A stretch of 64,000 bases of DNA from Scortum barcoo (GCA_023238725.1 CM041552.1:13245147-13309146); one strand, 5' to 3'. Positions 1-37,634 are shown, numbered from the stretch's first letter. Notes: generated by a model from the sequence alone, not told the origin. Made by a program: numbers and translations.

Positions 1-459
1 GGTTCAGAATGTGTTGAATCAATACTGGTTGAGATGTAATGTAGGCTATACATTGATTTGTTTTCCATTTGGGATTCTTTCAATAAACAGGGTTTACAAG
101 TCGAGAGAGTGCAATCTGTTATTCATACCGTGACTCACACTTGGTGGAAGAGGAATCTGTGTTAAATGTGGCATTGCCGGCAAACAATAGCATATGACTA
201 ATAATATAAGACAGGACAAAGAACGAGCAGAGAGGATATGAAAAAAAATATCCATCTTTTCAGCCACCTAACCCTCTTATTTTCTGTCACTCCCCCACCC
301 GCTCTCTGACTCTCTTTCTGTCTCAAGCTTGCTGTCTTAATGCTAGTGCTCTAGTGCACTTACGTTAAGGTTGAATGAAGTATTGAGTGGGCAAGCCTGG
401 AGGACACTGCCTTTTACAGCTGCCGATCAGCTTGACGCGCACCCACCCATAATACACAG

Positions 460-460
<1 letters not shown>

Positions 461-505
<45 letters not shown>
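461..505. repeat. (CA)n microsatellite
   Basis: 45 nt of uninterrupted AC/CA dinucleotide repeat. Confidence 0.98.
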
Positions 506-507
<2 letters not shown>

Positions 508-1224
508 GGCAAACCTTTGTACACAGCAGTCAAAGAAACAAATAGATACAGAAAAGGAGACTGTGGTGGAAAGTGCACTCTATTCATTCTCACTCTCTTA
601 TTCTTCCTGTCTTTTAATCCAAAGCCTATTGATTTAACTGCCCTCTTCATTTTCTTAAACACTCTTCCTCTCTATTGTCTTGAGTATTAGTAAGGTCTGC
701 TCCTGTCGTGTCATTTTCTCTCCTCTTCTTTTCCCCTCCACCTGCTGTTCTCCCTTTTTCTCCCCCTCTTATCATTTCCCTGATTCAGGTCAGTTTATCT
801 GGTGCCCTCTGAACTCTAAAATCAATAGCGCACACTGCTCTGCTGCAATGCTGCAAGTCAAAACTGGCAGTCACACACACACACAGGAGGGTTATACAGA
901 GCCAGTGACAGAGTAAGAGGGAGATTATTCACATGATTCACAGTCACAAGGGATGTAGAGCAAAACATCCCTTAAAATATGTATTTTTAGTTCATGGCAT
1001 TGTCAATAAGAGGCCTGAAGAGGAAAACTACTCTCGCAGCAGCAATGTCGTAACAGCGCGAGAGAAGTGGCAGAACCAGAGAGAGCGAATAAGCAAAAAC
1101 ATGAAAAGTCAGGAAAAAAAAGGACACTGTAGGACACCAAGAACTATGGGTAAGAGCCTTTTAACTGTCTAATGTAAAATCTGGCCATATTTTTTCATAC
1201 ATTCTTCCTCATTGTCAAAAACTA

Positions 1225-1248
1225 TGCCTACATTACCCACAATGCAAT
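1225..1248 (+). repeat. Dispersed 24-bp repeat, copy 1
   Basis: Begins TGCCTACATTACC and ends CACAATGCAAT; identical over 24 bp to 37635-37658. Probably the conserved core of a degenerate interspersed element. Confidence 0.75.
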
Positions 1249-1658
1249 CTGACTGCTGACACTTTGGTCAGAGATTTAAGTCTGTAAAGCAGTTAACATT
1301 ATTCAGAGCTCATGAGCGGGCTACAGAGGGTTTGGTGAGTCTGTTTCTTTCTAACTCCAACAGATTTCGCTTCATTTTCAAACCAGTCTTCAGACCCAAT
1401 TGACGCTGACTCAAGTGACATCACCTGAGGCAAATACATCCGATTTCACTCAGCTATCTCTCACGACACAAAGGGTTTATATGACTTTTTTTAACATACG
1501 AAGTGGTTTCAGAAGTCAGTTTTCAACCAAACCTTTCCCAGTTTAACCTTCATTCTTAACCTTTATGACTAAATTACCAAAACCATGTTTGCTGGGCATC
1601 CAACCTCTCTGCTGTTTGTCTCTCATCATGAATCTCTCCTCCATATTCAGGGACTCAC

Positions 1659-25486
<23,828 letters not shown>

Positions 25487-26893
25487 CTACGGATGACAGC
25501 AGGGAGGGTGCAGGTAGGAGAGCGGAGAGGGAAACATTAGTTAACATATTTGAGTAACAAATCAGCAATCATAACACAGCAATTTCATTTGCATGTAAAG
25601 CATTGTGTCTGTGCAGGGCTCCTGTCCGTTTCAGAAGCTCAGTTTTGAGCCCCACCTACACCATAAAGCATTAGGGTTGTCTAATCAAACAAGGTTATCT
25701 AATCAAATACATGACCACTGCATTTTGCTTACTGTCTGGCCCTTTTTAATAGCTAAATAACACTGCATCCATTCTAACAGGACGGGCTAATGACTGATGT
25801 TTTAAAGTGAGATTTTGTTGATTTTAAAAGAAGAAATGGTTTATTCATCCTTGTACAAATAAAAAGTTGAATTTACAGGTAATAAAATTAACCCTTGCTA
25901 AGGTCAGTATGCTCAGAGTTTGTAAATGCTACTGCCTTAACTTGGTCAGGTATGGTGCGTAATGTTAGCAAACCTTAGGTTTCCCTACTTAATTGGTTCA
26001 GTGACTTTATTTATCTGTTACTATATTTTAGTGGATTTAGTGGACAAAAGTAACACACAACCTCACTTTAAATTCAAACTTTTTCAGATAGAAATAAACA
26101 CTTCAACACAAATCCTTGGTGTCTTTTCAAGTTTTATTCACTATTCTCAATTATGTCACATTTAAAACCACACTTGATTCACACGTTCTTCTCACTCTAT
26201 TCATTCGTTTTTATTTCTATATGTTTGCAATTGCTGAAAAAAAGGCATGCCAAGCAAAGAAAAACTATCGTTAAGCGAGGCGAAGGTTGTGTGAGATGTG
26301 CTGCTTTTGAGTATCCTTGATACCAACCACTCATCACCATATCATAGGACCTTCTTTATAAACCTTGAGCACATTTTTCCACAGAAATGACTGATCTCAG
26401 AAGAGAAAAGGGGGGACTAGAATATACATGTCTTCAAAAAGCCCCAACCACAGCACTTAGGTGAACACATGGGAGCTTTTAACAAACTCTGTCACATCCA
26501 TCTTGTGAGATATACACAATAGAGAAAGACATATGAGGAGAAAGAGAAAGGAAGAAGAGAGGGGAGAGTTATTGTACGTGTTAATAATTGATGTGTCTGC
26601 GTGTGTTATGGTAACAGCAGATTAGAGTCATTTTCATTTCACATCAGTGACTGCTTGGTCTTCCTCTGATTTATCCACATGTCAATAGAGACAGCATGTG
26701 TGTATGTGAGAGAGAAGAAGAGAAGAGAGAGATGGCAGGAGAAGAGACGAGGAGAGTGTATTTCAGTGTTTGATTCTTTCCGCTTCTCTGAATCTTTTTT
26801 GATATTCTTTTCTCCCAAAGGGTTATTTTAGACAGTGTGCACTTCAGAGTTTGTTGTAGATTGCAGATTGTTTGGTTATGCGAATGTTATTGC

Positions 26894-26896
<3 letters not shown>

Positions 26897-26936
<40 letters not shown>

Positions 26937-26955
26937 GTGTGCGTGTGTGTGTTTG
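26897..26955. repeat. (GT)n microsatellite, interrupted
   Basis: GT repeat with an ATATAT interruption near 26929-26934. Confidence 0.97.
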
Positions 26956-27076
26956 TGTGAACATGCTGGCTGCTGTTTGCTGTACATGATGTTTCAATGT
27001 TTCCTTCCAGTGTTGACAAGAGAGGACTGGAGTAAAACAGAGGTAAACTGAATAGTTGAATACTGGAAATAAGTGC

Positions 27077-27080
<4 letters not shown>

Positions 27081-27107
<27 letters not shown>

Positions 27108-27108
27108 T
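27081..27108. repeat. (CA)n microsatellite
   Basis: About 28 nt of CA repeat. Confidence 0.97.
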
Positions 27109-27794
27109 CAAAGCATTAGGTCAACACTCAGTTACAGCAAAGCAACTATATTCTCAAAGACTTAAGCTGTTTGTTGTTTGATGTATTTGACTGTTGATTA
27201 AAAGAGGCTGCTGAGGTGTGAAAATGACCTGACAGATTTCATTTGGTTCTTAAATCCAATTTTATGTCAATAACACAGGTTCATAATCTGTTCTTTGCTT
27301 GTTTTGATTAACAAATGTATGTTCATTGTTTAATATGAGTGTGTGAATCTGCATGTATGCATGCATGAAATGTCAATACATAATTTTCTGTCTGCGTGAG
27401 CATCAATAGACACGTGTAGATATGAATGCGTAGGTAAGTATCAATAACCAAGCTAGTGCTGAGTGTGTGTGTGTGTTTGTGTGTGTGCGTGTGTGTGCGT
27501 GAGTGCGTGTATGTGTCTCCTGCCACAATGTGAGCAACGGCAATCGATGCATTTTATGGCTGCACAACTCCATCCAAAGGAGATTTACTAAAACAGAGAG
27601 GACTTGCCTGGCTCCCTGCCACACATATACACATGTGCGCACGCTCTCACACACACACGTGCACGCTATTACTCTAACAAGACTGAGATGTGAAAAAGAA
27701 TGAGGGCTTTACTTCTTGTGTCAAAGCTTCTTGTATCAAAGCTGTGTCAAAGTTTTGACTGACTAAACAAAATCAGCATTATTCCACATTGCAG

Positions 27795-27985
27795 TAGGGC
27801 TTTTTATGCCTTGCTCATTTCATTCATTATTGATTAATCTGTTGATTATTTTTGGATTATTCAATTGTCTATAAAAAAATATTATGACAAATGGCTGTTA
27901 AAGTTTTCAAGAACTCAAAGACTGTCGTTCAATTTTGTTTTTGTTTGTTTTGTTCAACCAACAATTCCAAACCCAAATATATTCA
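27795..27985 (-). mobile_element. Degenerate interspersed repeat, minus orientation
   Basis: Contains ATTGATTAATCTGTTGATTA, CAATTGTCTATAAAA and, later, CCAACAATTCCAAACCCAAA. These match the reverse complement of the repeat family seen at 5125-5335. Limits approximate. Confidence 0.5.
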
Positions 27986-28005
27986 GTTCATAGTGATATA
28001 AGCTA

Positions 28006-28029
28006 ATAATAATAATAATAATAATAATG
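28006..28029. repeat. (TAA)n microsatellite
   Basis: About eight AAT units, slightly interrupted afterwards. Confidence 0.95.
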
Positions 28030-28851
28030 ATAATAATTTCAGCACGTACTGTACAATACTGCAGACCAGTCATTAGAGTCTTAGTGAGACAGATCTGACA
28101 CTTCTTACACGGCAAAATACTGGGGATTCTGATATTTTCAGACAAAAAAAAAAATCTGCATTTTCTTTGAGTCTATAAAAGATGTTACAATATCTGGGTG
28201 TGTAACGGGGCTGTCAGATTTTTCAATATATACACACACATATGAGTGTCAGTTCATGCATTTGCATGCATATGTGAAAGTTCACACACACGTGTTTTCA
28301 TGTGAGTCACTGTTGTGCTGAGTGCTAAGCGACATAAGCTATAATTTCCAAGCCTGCCCTTTTGTTCCAACCTGGGTATTAAGCCTTACAGGATAATATG
28401 CACTTGGCGAGTAGAACCCTGTATAACACACTGCTACACCCTGTCACAACATGCCTGTAGAGAGGAAGACAGACTAGAAGAGGGGGGGTAAGAGGTAAGA
28501 AATTCAGAGATGTTTAAGAATGGAGAGAAAAGACAGTGGTGCTGGGGACAATAATGAGAAGGAACGTGTCAACACGGGTTGAAGAAGGAAACTTATTCTA
28601 TCATTCCTTCCCATTTTAACCTGCAGTTATCGTAGATATTTATCAATCAACTAAGTTTTATCAATCATCTTTCCCAGTCTAAAGTGAGAGCTTCATTTTT
28701 TTTTGCACGCTACAACCCATTATGGGACGTGTAGTACTGCAGTTCCAATCATCCTAAGTCTACTAAGGTAAAGATTCATTTTATCTGTAAAAATTTGGAG
28801 TACCAAGGGATAACATTTCTATCAACATGGTTTCCATCTGTTTATTAGTGT

Positions 28852-28854
<3 letters not shown>

Positions 28855-28912
<58 letters not shown>
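28855..28912. repeat. (GT)6(AT)12(AC)11 compound palindrome
   Basis: GT units 28855-28866, AT units 28867-28890, AC units 28891-28912. The part 28855-28902 is a perfect 48-nt palindrome. Confidence 0.95.
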
Positions 28913-28913
<1 letters not shown>

Positions 28914-29520
28914 TGTATTTGTTCAAAACCTAAAGAGCATCAGCCAAAAGTTGATGAAAGTTGTTTTGTTTTTTTTTTTTTTTTTTTTTTCCATAAAAGA
29001 GCTTCTTAGAAGTACCATTTACACGCCAAACTATGCTCATCTGAAAAATGAAAATACCTTGATTATTTTTCTGATCAACTAATTTTTTCAGCACAAGAGG
29101 GCTTAGCGAGAGCGGCACACGAAAGTGAAATCTTCGTTAATAAAGTCATTCTATTCTTTGTCTCCACTTAACGGCACTGAGTTCGGCCTACTGCTCTTCA
29201 CTTCCTCTCTCCTCTTTTTGCTGCTGCTCTTTTCTACCTGATATCTAATTTCTAGTCACTGCCTGCTCTCCTGCTGTCTGTGAAGATGTGACACACCTAA
29301 AACAGCGGAGAGGGTGCAGGCAGCGATGCAGAGAGGCAGCGGAGGAGAGGAAGGGGCTGACCCTACAGGGAGGACGACGGCAGATGGAGATTGATGGAGG
29401 GAGAGATAGGGAGATAAAGAGAAACATGCCGTTGGGAGTGATAGAGGAGGGAGTAAGAGTGAGAGGGATGAGGGGCCTGCAGGCCGGAGAGCCACACATG
29501 GGTAAAAACAATTCCTCTAC

Positions 29521-29521
<1 letters not shown>

Positions 29522-29550
<29 letters not shown>
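29522..29550. repeat. (TC)n microsatellite
   Basis: 29 nt of CT repeat. Confidence 0.96.
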
Positions 29551-29553
<3 letters not shown>

Positions 29554-32500
29554 TTGCAAGCATCTCCTTGTGGGAGAGGAGATCAATTCTCATCTAGTCT
29601 GCCTACGCCTCCAGGAGTTTGTTGTTGTTGTTGTTGAGTGTGTGTATGTATGTATGTGCTCTTCTGTGTTTGCTCTTTTTTATTCTTTTTTTCTTTTTTC
29701 TTTTTTTTGCTGTGGGAGGCAGGATGAGTTTTTTTTTTAGGTCTATCCCACACCCAAGGGAGATGCAACATCCCCTCACTTCCTCCTTATTTCCCAACCC
29801 TTTCCTGCCCTTATTTAACATTTTTTTCCATTTATGTGACATCCATTCTCCATTCATGGCCTCTCTTCCTCCAGTCTCCCCTCTGCCCTCTACCTCTCTC
29901 TGTCTCCGTCTTTTTTTCTGCTTCGTCTATGCTCCTCTTCCTTCTCTTTCAGGGGGGTCTGTAAGTAATGGAATCAGTTCAGCTGATCAGCCTGAGGCAG
30001 GAAGTCAAGCCAAGTGCAGAGTGAAGCTGCTGCTGGATCTGTGTGTGCACGTATGCCAGGAATTCCACAGACAGACACATACATGCAAATAATGAGACAA
30101 CGAGACAGGAAGAGGGTGAGAGAGACACAGTGAAAAAAGGATTAGGGAGCCCTGGAGCATCACTCGTCTTCCCCCAAGTTCCCCCAGAGAGAGGACACCC
30201 CTCTTCCTCAAGATGGGTGGGGGAGACAGTGGAGGGGAAGGGAAGGGGAGGTGAGATGGAAGAGGAGGAGGTAAAAGATGGAGGCAGAAGATGAAGGGAT
30301 ACAGGGAAGGCGCAGCTAAATATATCCCACTATAGTATATGGCTGCCATTTTCAAATTATCATCAAACAGAAAGAACAGCAACATAAGAGATCATCAAGG
30401 GCAAAACAACAGGAAAAGAAAATGATTGCGTTAATGTAGGGATGTTGTAGCCACCGGGGAGGTTGAGAGGAGAGGAGGATCAGATGAGACAGGATGGAAA
30501 GACAGAAAAAAGACAGGAACTAAGAAAAGATATACATATTTTGAGGTGCTGACTAGACCATAGAGAAAAGAAAGGGACAGAAATAGATAAAACAGTGAGT
30601 GAAAGCAGGAAAGAAAGTGATATCGGAGAGAAACAGAGCAAGAGAGGAAATGGCGTAAGTAAGGGGGTTTGTTCTTGGTGCTGCCATGCAAATGAAGGCG
30701 GCGCTGCAGCAATGCTAACTAACAGCAATTCACACTGTTGGACTCATCACTTATTAATGCTCTACGGCTCCCCCCCCATCCTCCCTCCCTCCCATCTCTT
30801 TTCTCTCTCCCTCTCTTTACCCATTCCTCTCTCCCCTGCCCCTCTCGCCAGGATCTCTCTTTTTTGTTCGCTCTCTCGCTCGCTGTTGCTAGGGCCCGTG
30901 CACTCACGTGACAACAGCTGGGTAGGGGGCGCTGCATGGTGGCACAAGGCGACATGTGCCAGTGTGCGTTTCGCGTGTGCTTGTGCGCGCATGTGTGCGT
31001 CGCTTTGTGTGAGTGTGTGTGCGTGTGCGACAGAGTACCCTTCATTAGAGGTAAAAACGGAATCAGCCATTTAAATGATGGTGATGGAGATCAGAGGAGA
31101 GGAGAGAAACTGCTGAATGGATCTGTAATTGATTCACAGGCCTGGGCTATAGGCCACAGAAGAGCTCAACACATCTCTCTGCGCATCGTGTCACTTTGTT
31201 TTTCACTCTGCGCTTTTTAACAAAGACACACACTGGAGACTGCAATGAACATTATTGTCAAGGTTTGCCTTTCAGATTTTAAGGCTAAATGGACCACGGG
31301 CTCGGTACAATGAACGCCAGCAGTTGCACAGATAGACTTCTCACAAATGCAGGCGCACGCAGCTACACAAACACTTGCACAAACAACGCACTCACAATCT
31401 GTCTCACAATCTACACAGCTTTACTCCCACTGTCTCACAATCTACGTTTTTAGAGTGCACTCAACAAATTGTGAGTGTTTGTGTGCGTGTTCTCGTGCAG
31501 AGCATCCTCACTACAGGATGCCACAGCGATGAGCAGACAGTGGAGTACACCTACACATTTCTTATTTATTCTCCTCCCGATTCAACTTTTCATTTCTGCT
31601 TTTCTTCTTTTGCTTTACTTCCACTGCTCCACCTATTCCTTTTATATTGCTAATTTTACTAGCTTTGTCTCTCTCTCTCTCAGTTTTACTGTTATCAATC
31701 CAAATCACTTTTGTGATAGATGAATCAGTATCACTGCGCAGAGAAAGAGAGCAAAAAAGGGGCAAGACCTCAGTAGATATCTATTCTATAAACACACCTT
31801 GTCCCCTTTGCTTGAATGTGAAAGGCCCATTGACAATGCATTATTTTTTTGCTGCCCTGTTCCCAAAGGCCAATGAAATCTACATTAAAGTAGGCCACAC
31901 ACACCACAAATTCATAATTCTATACTCCTCTCCAAGTAAACACACAGAGAAGTAAATGTCTTCAAATGGCACTATAGGAGTGTAAATGCATGCAAAGGAC
32001 ACGGTGCAAACCTAGGTACAAACGGCCTCTTCATGTCCCTCTGCCTGGTCCCAGCAACATGAACCAGTACAAACAATATTTGTGCTGAAATTAAATAATG
32101 GTGAATGCTGTCTAAGGATGTTTAAATGATGGATTGGGGTTGAGGTTGCCATTAGCACTATTGTACATCAAAAACGTTAAACAAGGTGCATCTGGCTTAA
32201 CTTTATCAATTATTTATGCACCACCCAGAGAGCAAACGGAGCTGTGTGTGCAGCTACGGATTTTGTAACAAGCTAGAAAACATGACGTTGTGAAAATCTA
32301 CACAAGTACATATACCCATGCTCAAATCGGTGCATGAGAAGTGGTGCAGCTGGAAAAAATTGTTCAAGGGCTGAGGCAGATCAGCACCACGAACAGCTAC
32401 AATCCCAAATGTCCAGGAATACTGGCAGGGGTAGCACCATGGACAGCTCTGTCGCTGTAGCCCAAAATAGGAAAACCTTCTTGTGTAAAGTCTCATTATA

Positions 32501-34657
32501 CGGGTCTCGGTGGTACGATGGTACGATGGTTGGCACAATTAAAGTGTGTGCGTGTGTGTGTCTGAGGGTAATGTTAGCTACAGTGGATACTGTGGCAGGG
32601 TAATAAAATAGTAATGTGGCATATGGCCCAGTGCTACAGCCCAGCCTACCAGCAGTCAGTCAACTCCCTACCAGAGACATTCAGTAACAGAGCATCTAAC
32701 ACTGATAAACAAGGTGGATGCATTTGTGATGGGTAAATGTGAGACGGATAGCAGCCAAACACACAAGAAGATCAGTGAAGTGTGTAAAGCTACAACAAAA
32801 GAGCATCGAGCACAAACAGTGACACACTTGGCAACACAGTGGCTTCTTTGTTTTAATCCAAAATGGTCTTCCAATAGTGTAGCACAAATGTGACACCATG
32901 TTGGGTTAGGTGGACGTTGTGAAGTTTCTTAAGCAGTCATGATACAACAAGTGAGTAAAAAAAAAAAAAAAAAGCATTGCAGACAGAAGTGAAAGTAAAA
33001 GTAAAAACTGTCCTTGGTCAACTGTGATCACAACATTGCTTGTGCAATGGACAGTTATTTCCATATATTTTAAGGAATGTATGTGAGATTCAGTTGTGTG
33101 TACGCTACAAATCTTAAATTGAATGTTGAATGTGCTCCTGTTAATATTCTTGTATTTTCATTTCACCTCAGCCCCTTCATGGAAAAATATTGCATGTCAT
33201 GAATATAGGACTACTTTTTTATCTGCTATCACTTTTTTGATTTTTATTAATTTTGATGTACTCAATGGACTGATCTGTTCAGAGTAGCCAAGACAACTAT
33301 CTACTGAAATAAAAATTAATCTAATCATGATCTTTGTATTCTCTTCAAAATAATAAGTTGTTTAAGCCTGAGGACATGAGGTTTGTTTTAAATATTGTCT
33401 TCATGCAAGCGTGCCAGTCCTAAATTCATCAAGTCTGCCTGAGCTGGTGAGCACATTTTACAGAAAGGTAAATCAATTGTAAAACAGGCAGTACACTATC
33501 ATAAAACCAATGCTCATTTGCATAACAGCAGCATAAAATGCTAAAAATGTTTATATGCAGGAATAACATACCAAAAAAAATTACATAAAGCATTTGGTCT
33601 TTTAAATGGTGAACAGGTAAAGAAGATGCGTTTGAGAGAGAAAAAGAAGGAAAGGAGTCAGCCCTGATTTCTCCTCCTCCACTCCTTCCCCTGGCTAATT
33701 TATTTGATAATTACCAAGGGCCCATTATGGCTGATTTCAAGGAGGCACTGGGAAGGCCTACTAAAAGCTATTTCATTTGAGCTGCTCACACTGTATCCAA
33801 GCGCCCTCCTTTCGTTATACATATGCATGTGCACACACGCGCACGCACACACACACACATCATATAAAACACAAGATGCCCAATACAACCGTGAGTCCAT
33901 TCAGGCCCAACATGTAATTAACACCCTCACCCCGCCCTCACTCACAACTACAGGCAAGAGCATGTAGATGTGTGTTTGCTTGTGTCTTAAGCATTCTGTA
34001 AGAGCACGCACGCATGTGCACCAGTGCAGACATGCATGTCTTGTGTAGAGGCTGAGAGGTGGGCAGGGGTGAAGGATAATAACAATTGGATTCTAATAAA
34101 ATGTTCTCATCCTCCTAAATCCCCCTCCTGCCCTCTCCTCCTACCTGCCATATTAACACCCCCATTACAAGGGCAGATGAATGAAAATGAACAGAGCTGT
34201 GGTGTGATTCCCCGAGTGTCAAATCAATACCACTCCCCTCCTCCTCTGTTCCTCTCCCGCCTTCCAACCCGCCCTCTCTCCCCTCATCCTCTTCTCTGCT
34301 GCTATAATTTTCCTATTCTCCTCTCCTCTGTTGGGTCTGAAGAATTGACATGTGTTTGACAAAGGGAAATCTACACCTAGCGACAAAAGGCTCTCTCTCT
34401 TTCCCTCCCTCTCTCTAGTATGAAATGAGTGACGCTTGCTCCCATCTCCTCTCTATTCACATTCAAAGTAGTCTATAATAGTTAAGTGCTACTGAGAACA
34501 AGCCAGACATAGAAAGAGCCACAAGGACAGCATATTACTGCCACTTTCTTTGGCTCGACCAGAGACAAAAGCTTGTGTAAGGACTGGGAAGAGGTTATGT
34601 CAAAATAACAGGACGAGGTTAATAAAGAAGGGTTGCGTGAATTTTACTGACTGATTC

Positions 34658-34688
<31 letters not shown>

Positions 34689-35161
34689 TTATGAGCGCAG
34701 GACATGGACACACGAGGTTACCAGAGGCAGAATAATTGAAGAGGAAACACAAGATACACACTCGGCCTATTCTTATCTCTCTACAAGTGTTTCGGTTTTT
34801 CAGCCGCAACCCTTGACCTTCTCATCCTCCCCTCCTCCCTTGTTCCGTCTGTTTACCAGGTTCGGTGTGATGCAGTGATCTGAGGGTAGGTATGCAGACG
34901 ACTAATGCACTCATTAAAAAGGCATGCTTCACCGTCAAATGCCAGCTGCCGCCCTCCCCGACACCGCTGCCACGTCTCCTGTTTTTCTTTGTCTTTCCCC
35001 ATCTTGATATCTATCTGTTTCCTTGGTTTCTCTGTTCTCTCCCTCTGTCTCTCCTCTTGCTGCTGTCTGCCTGTTTCTCTTTCTATATCTGTTGTTAGAA
35101 GGTGACACCCCTTACACCCACACACCCCTCACCCGCTCTGAACAGCTCAGGCTTGAGACTG

Positions 35162-35163
<2 letters not shown>

Positions 35164-35199
<36 letters not shown>
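35164..35199. repeat. (GA)n microsatellite
   Basis: 36 nt of GA repeat. Confidence 0.97.
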
Positions 35200-35203
<4 letters not shown>

Positions 35204-35804
35204 CAGATAGAGGAAGAAGAAGAAAAACAAATAAAGGAAATGGAAAAATGCACTCATCCAAACCAAGAGAAATAGAAAGGAGAAGAAATCTGATAATCTG
35301 TCTATTTTTATCATGAGCCCACTCTCCCATGTCTCTCCCTCTGTAATGGTTAAAGGCCACTAATTGGAATGGCCATAAATATTCAAGCAGCAAAATGGAG
35401 GCAGAGGGATGGACGTCTTGATGAAGAAATGAAGAGTAAATGGTAAGGAAATCAGAATAGAGAGGAAAAGATCCTAAAATAAAAACAAAAACTTCAAAAA
35501 CACACAGTTGTCTTGCTGATTGTTTGCATGGTTTTCTTTCTGGTAGGTATTATGTTCTGTGTGTCAGAGTGTGCACACAAACACGCAACCGAAAACCAAG
35601 TACATGTATCTGCGATTCCATTTGGTTACTGACAACAACGCATATACAAACACGTACTCCAGACTTGTCAACATGTGGTGCATTGTGTCACTTCTGCCTT
35701 TAATTATTTAGCCTCATAGATAATGGATGGAGACATGCTCGCCAGTCATGAGAAGGCTAACGGGACATATCTAATGCATTATAAACATACACAGCACAAT
35801 GCAC

Positions 35805-35805
35805 A

Positions 35806-35837
<32 letters not shown>
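35805..35837. repeat. (CA)n microsatellite
   Basis: CA repeat of about 30 nt. Confidence 0.97.
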
Positions 35838-35839
<2 letters not shown>

Positions 35840-37634
35840 GGAGTCTACTAAAGCGTGACCTTATTTCTGCTGTGGAGCTGTGGAAACACAAAAACAACAG
35901 TGCGCGGAAAGAAAGGTTGGTTTTGTGTGATTGTCATTCATTATGAAGAGGAAGACATGGCGAACAGGGAAAAGACTGATCGTGGCTCCTCTGAAGCAGT
36001 GCCTTGACTTCCTCCTAAGCTGTTGAACTTGGCTCCGCCGTCTACTCGTGGCAAGCTGATGATGCTGAGTTTAAGCGCACGTATCTGCACACACACAATG
36101 CTGTTGCCTCCGCGTCCAAGCGTATGTGCGCATGAGGAAGAGAGAGACCACACACACGTGATAAACTCTCACACAAATCAATAAAGCCTTGCCCTTTGTA
36201 AAGCTATGTTGTCCTCAGTGGGAGTACTACAGTGCCACAGCGTGTAAGCAGCACCACAGTGACACATACTGAATCTCTGGGAGCAGGGGGGTCACCGGGG
36301 AGCAAGGCCTGTGTGCGGCTGAGTGCACCTTGCACGGCAGGCGGATGTGAGGAGCGAGGGAAGGAGGGAGGGGGGATGGGGGGGGCCTGTAAGTCTTCGA
36401 CGCATTCCTTCCCTGGCTCCCCTCGTTTGCCTGCGCCACCGTGATGATGCACCCTCAACGCTGTTGCTGGGCATCTTGGCGACAGAGACCCAAAAGAGGA
36501 TGAAGAGGAGGAGAAGGAGGTGGAGTCAAAGAAATGAGGGATGATGGGAAGCCAAAGAGCTGCAGAGACAGATGTTACGGATTGGAGTGGAGTAGTGGTG
36601 ACATGCTAAAAGCGGGTCCCCCAGACGTCACGGGGAGGCCTGAGGGGCCAGGAGTGCCCGAGGTATGCGCTGGGAGGAGGGGGAGCGCAGAGGCTGGAGA
36701 GCAGAGCAGCAGCTCCCCTTGTTTCCCTGCCTGGCTGTCTCTATGTCTCTTCTGCCTCACTGCCCCCCTACACTCTGTCCCACTTTAGCCCAATGTCACT
36801 GCCAGACCAAGGGGGAGGGGACATAAAAAAAGAGACAGAGAGGAAAGAGAAAGAGAGAAAAAGGAGGGGAGCAAAGAGGAACAAGGAGGGAGAGAAGGAG
36901 GAAAGACAGATTGAGGACTGGAAGAAAAAGATGGAAGCAAGATCCCAGGGAGGAGGATGATAATGATGATGATGAGGACACTGATGCCAAAGGAGAGTAT
37001 GGGGAGTCCAGCTAAGGTGCCACTTCAGGGTATCTCAGACCTCTCCATTTCCTCTCACACAATCCCTTGTCTGGGAATTCTTTTGTCTCCTTGTCACACA
37101 AACACACCGCACTCAGCAAGTCACACAAGCATTCAAGCACAAATTCACCACTGCAAATACATGTATGTGCAGGCACACGCACATCTGCACACGCACAGTG
37201 GCTAGTCAGGCGTGCTTTGTGGTCTTGTCAGCTGATCCAGCATGCCCATGGCATGGTGATGTGTGATTCTTGGAGATAAGCATGCTTAGCAGGACAGCAG
37301 TGCAACAGTCCAAACGGTTCAATAAACACCATGTTTCTTTCCCTAGGTTGGGCTTTGATACCGTTAAATTTATTAACTACCCTACAATCCATTTACCATT
37401 TCAGATACAGGCTGCAACCCAAAGGACACACACGATTTAGAACCGGCCTTTACACTATAGCAAGTGGTCACAATAAAGATAGCAAGTGTGAGGGTGAAAG
37501 AAGTGGGAAAAGTAGATTTGAGTACTTCACTTTTTTAGCATTCCTATAACACTGTCGGACTCATGATGGAAAAGGATCCAGATTGATGCAGCAGAACTGA
37601 AGATACTATATTTTTTTATTCCAAGCATTCTGTT

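Larger units (their letters stand above)
1..1658 (-). other. dscaml1 intron between FN4 and Ig10 (partial)
   Basis: No exon of Ig10 was recognised here. It holds a CA microsatellite at 461-505, a pyrimidine-rich plus-strand stretch around 660-790, and at 1225-1248 a 24-bp sequence that recurs exactly at 37635-37658. The rest looks like ordinary AT-rich intron. Confidence 0.8.
25487..36000 (-). other. Large 5' dscaml1 intron, proximal part
   Basis: No exon recognised. Holds microsatellites at 26897-26955, 27081-27108, 28006-28029, 28855-28912, 29522-29550 and 35164-35199, a degenerate interspersed repeat at about 27795-27985, a T run at 28969-28990, purine-rich DNA at 29290-29490 and 30100-30300, and unique stretches near 30640-30770, 33690-33800 and 35330-35450 that look like conserved non-coding sequence. 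Assignment to the dscaml1 intron is inferred because the first half of Ig2 is missing and no other gene is seen. Confidence 0.65.

Noticed and set aside
379..440. Plus-strand peptide LEDTAFYSC at about 397-423, resembling the F-strand of an Ig domain.
   Set aside because: It is on the strand opposite to dscaml1, in an open stretch of about 20 codons bounded by stops, with no matching B-strand Cys, Trp or splice sites nearby. Most likely coincidence.
26761..26830. Minus-strand Leu-Trp-Glu-Lys near 26800 as the missing Ig2 exon.
   Set aside because: The surrounding peptide has no other match to Ig2, no B-strand Cys, and no suitable splice sites.
31399..31445. Direct repeat of 16 bp (CTGTCTCACAATCTAC) 31 nt apart.
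   Set aside because: Local slippage-type duplication in CA-rich DNA; no sign of function.
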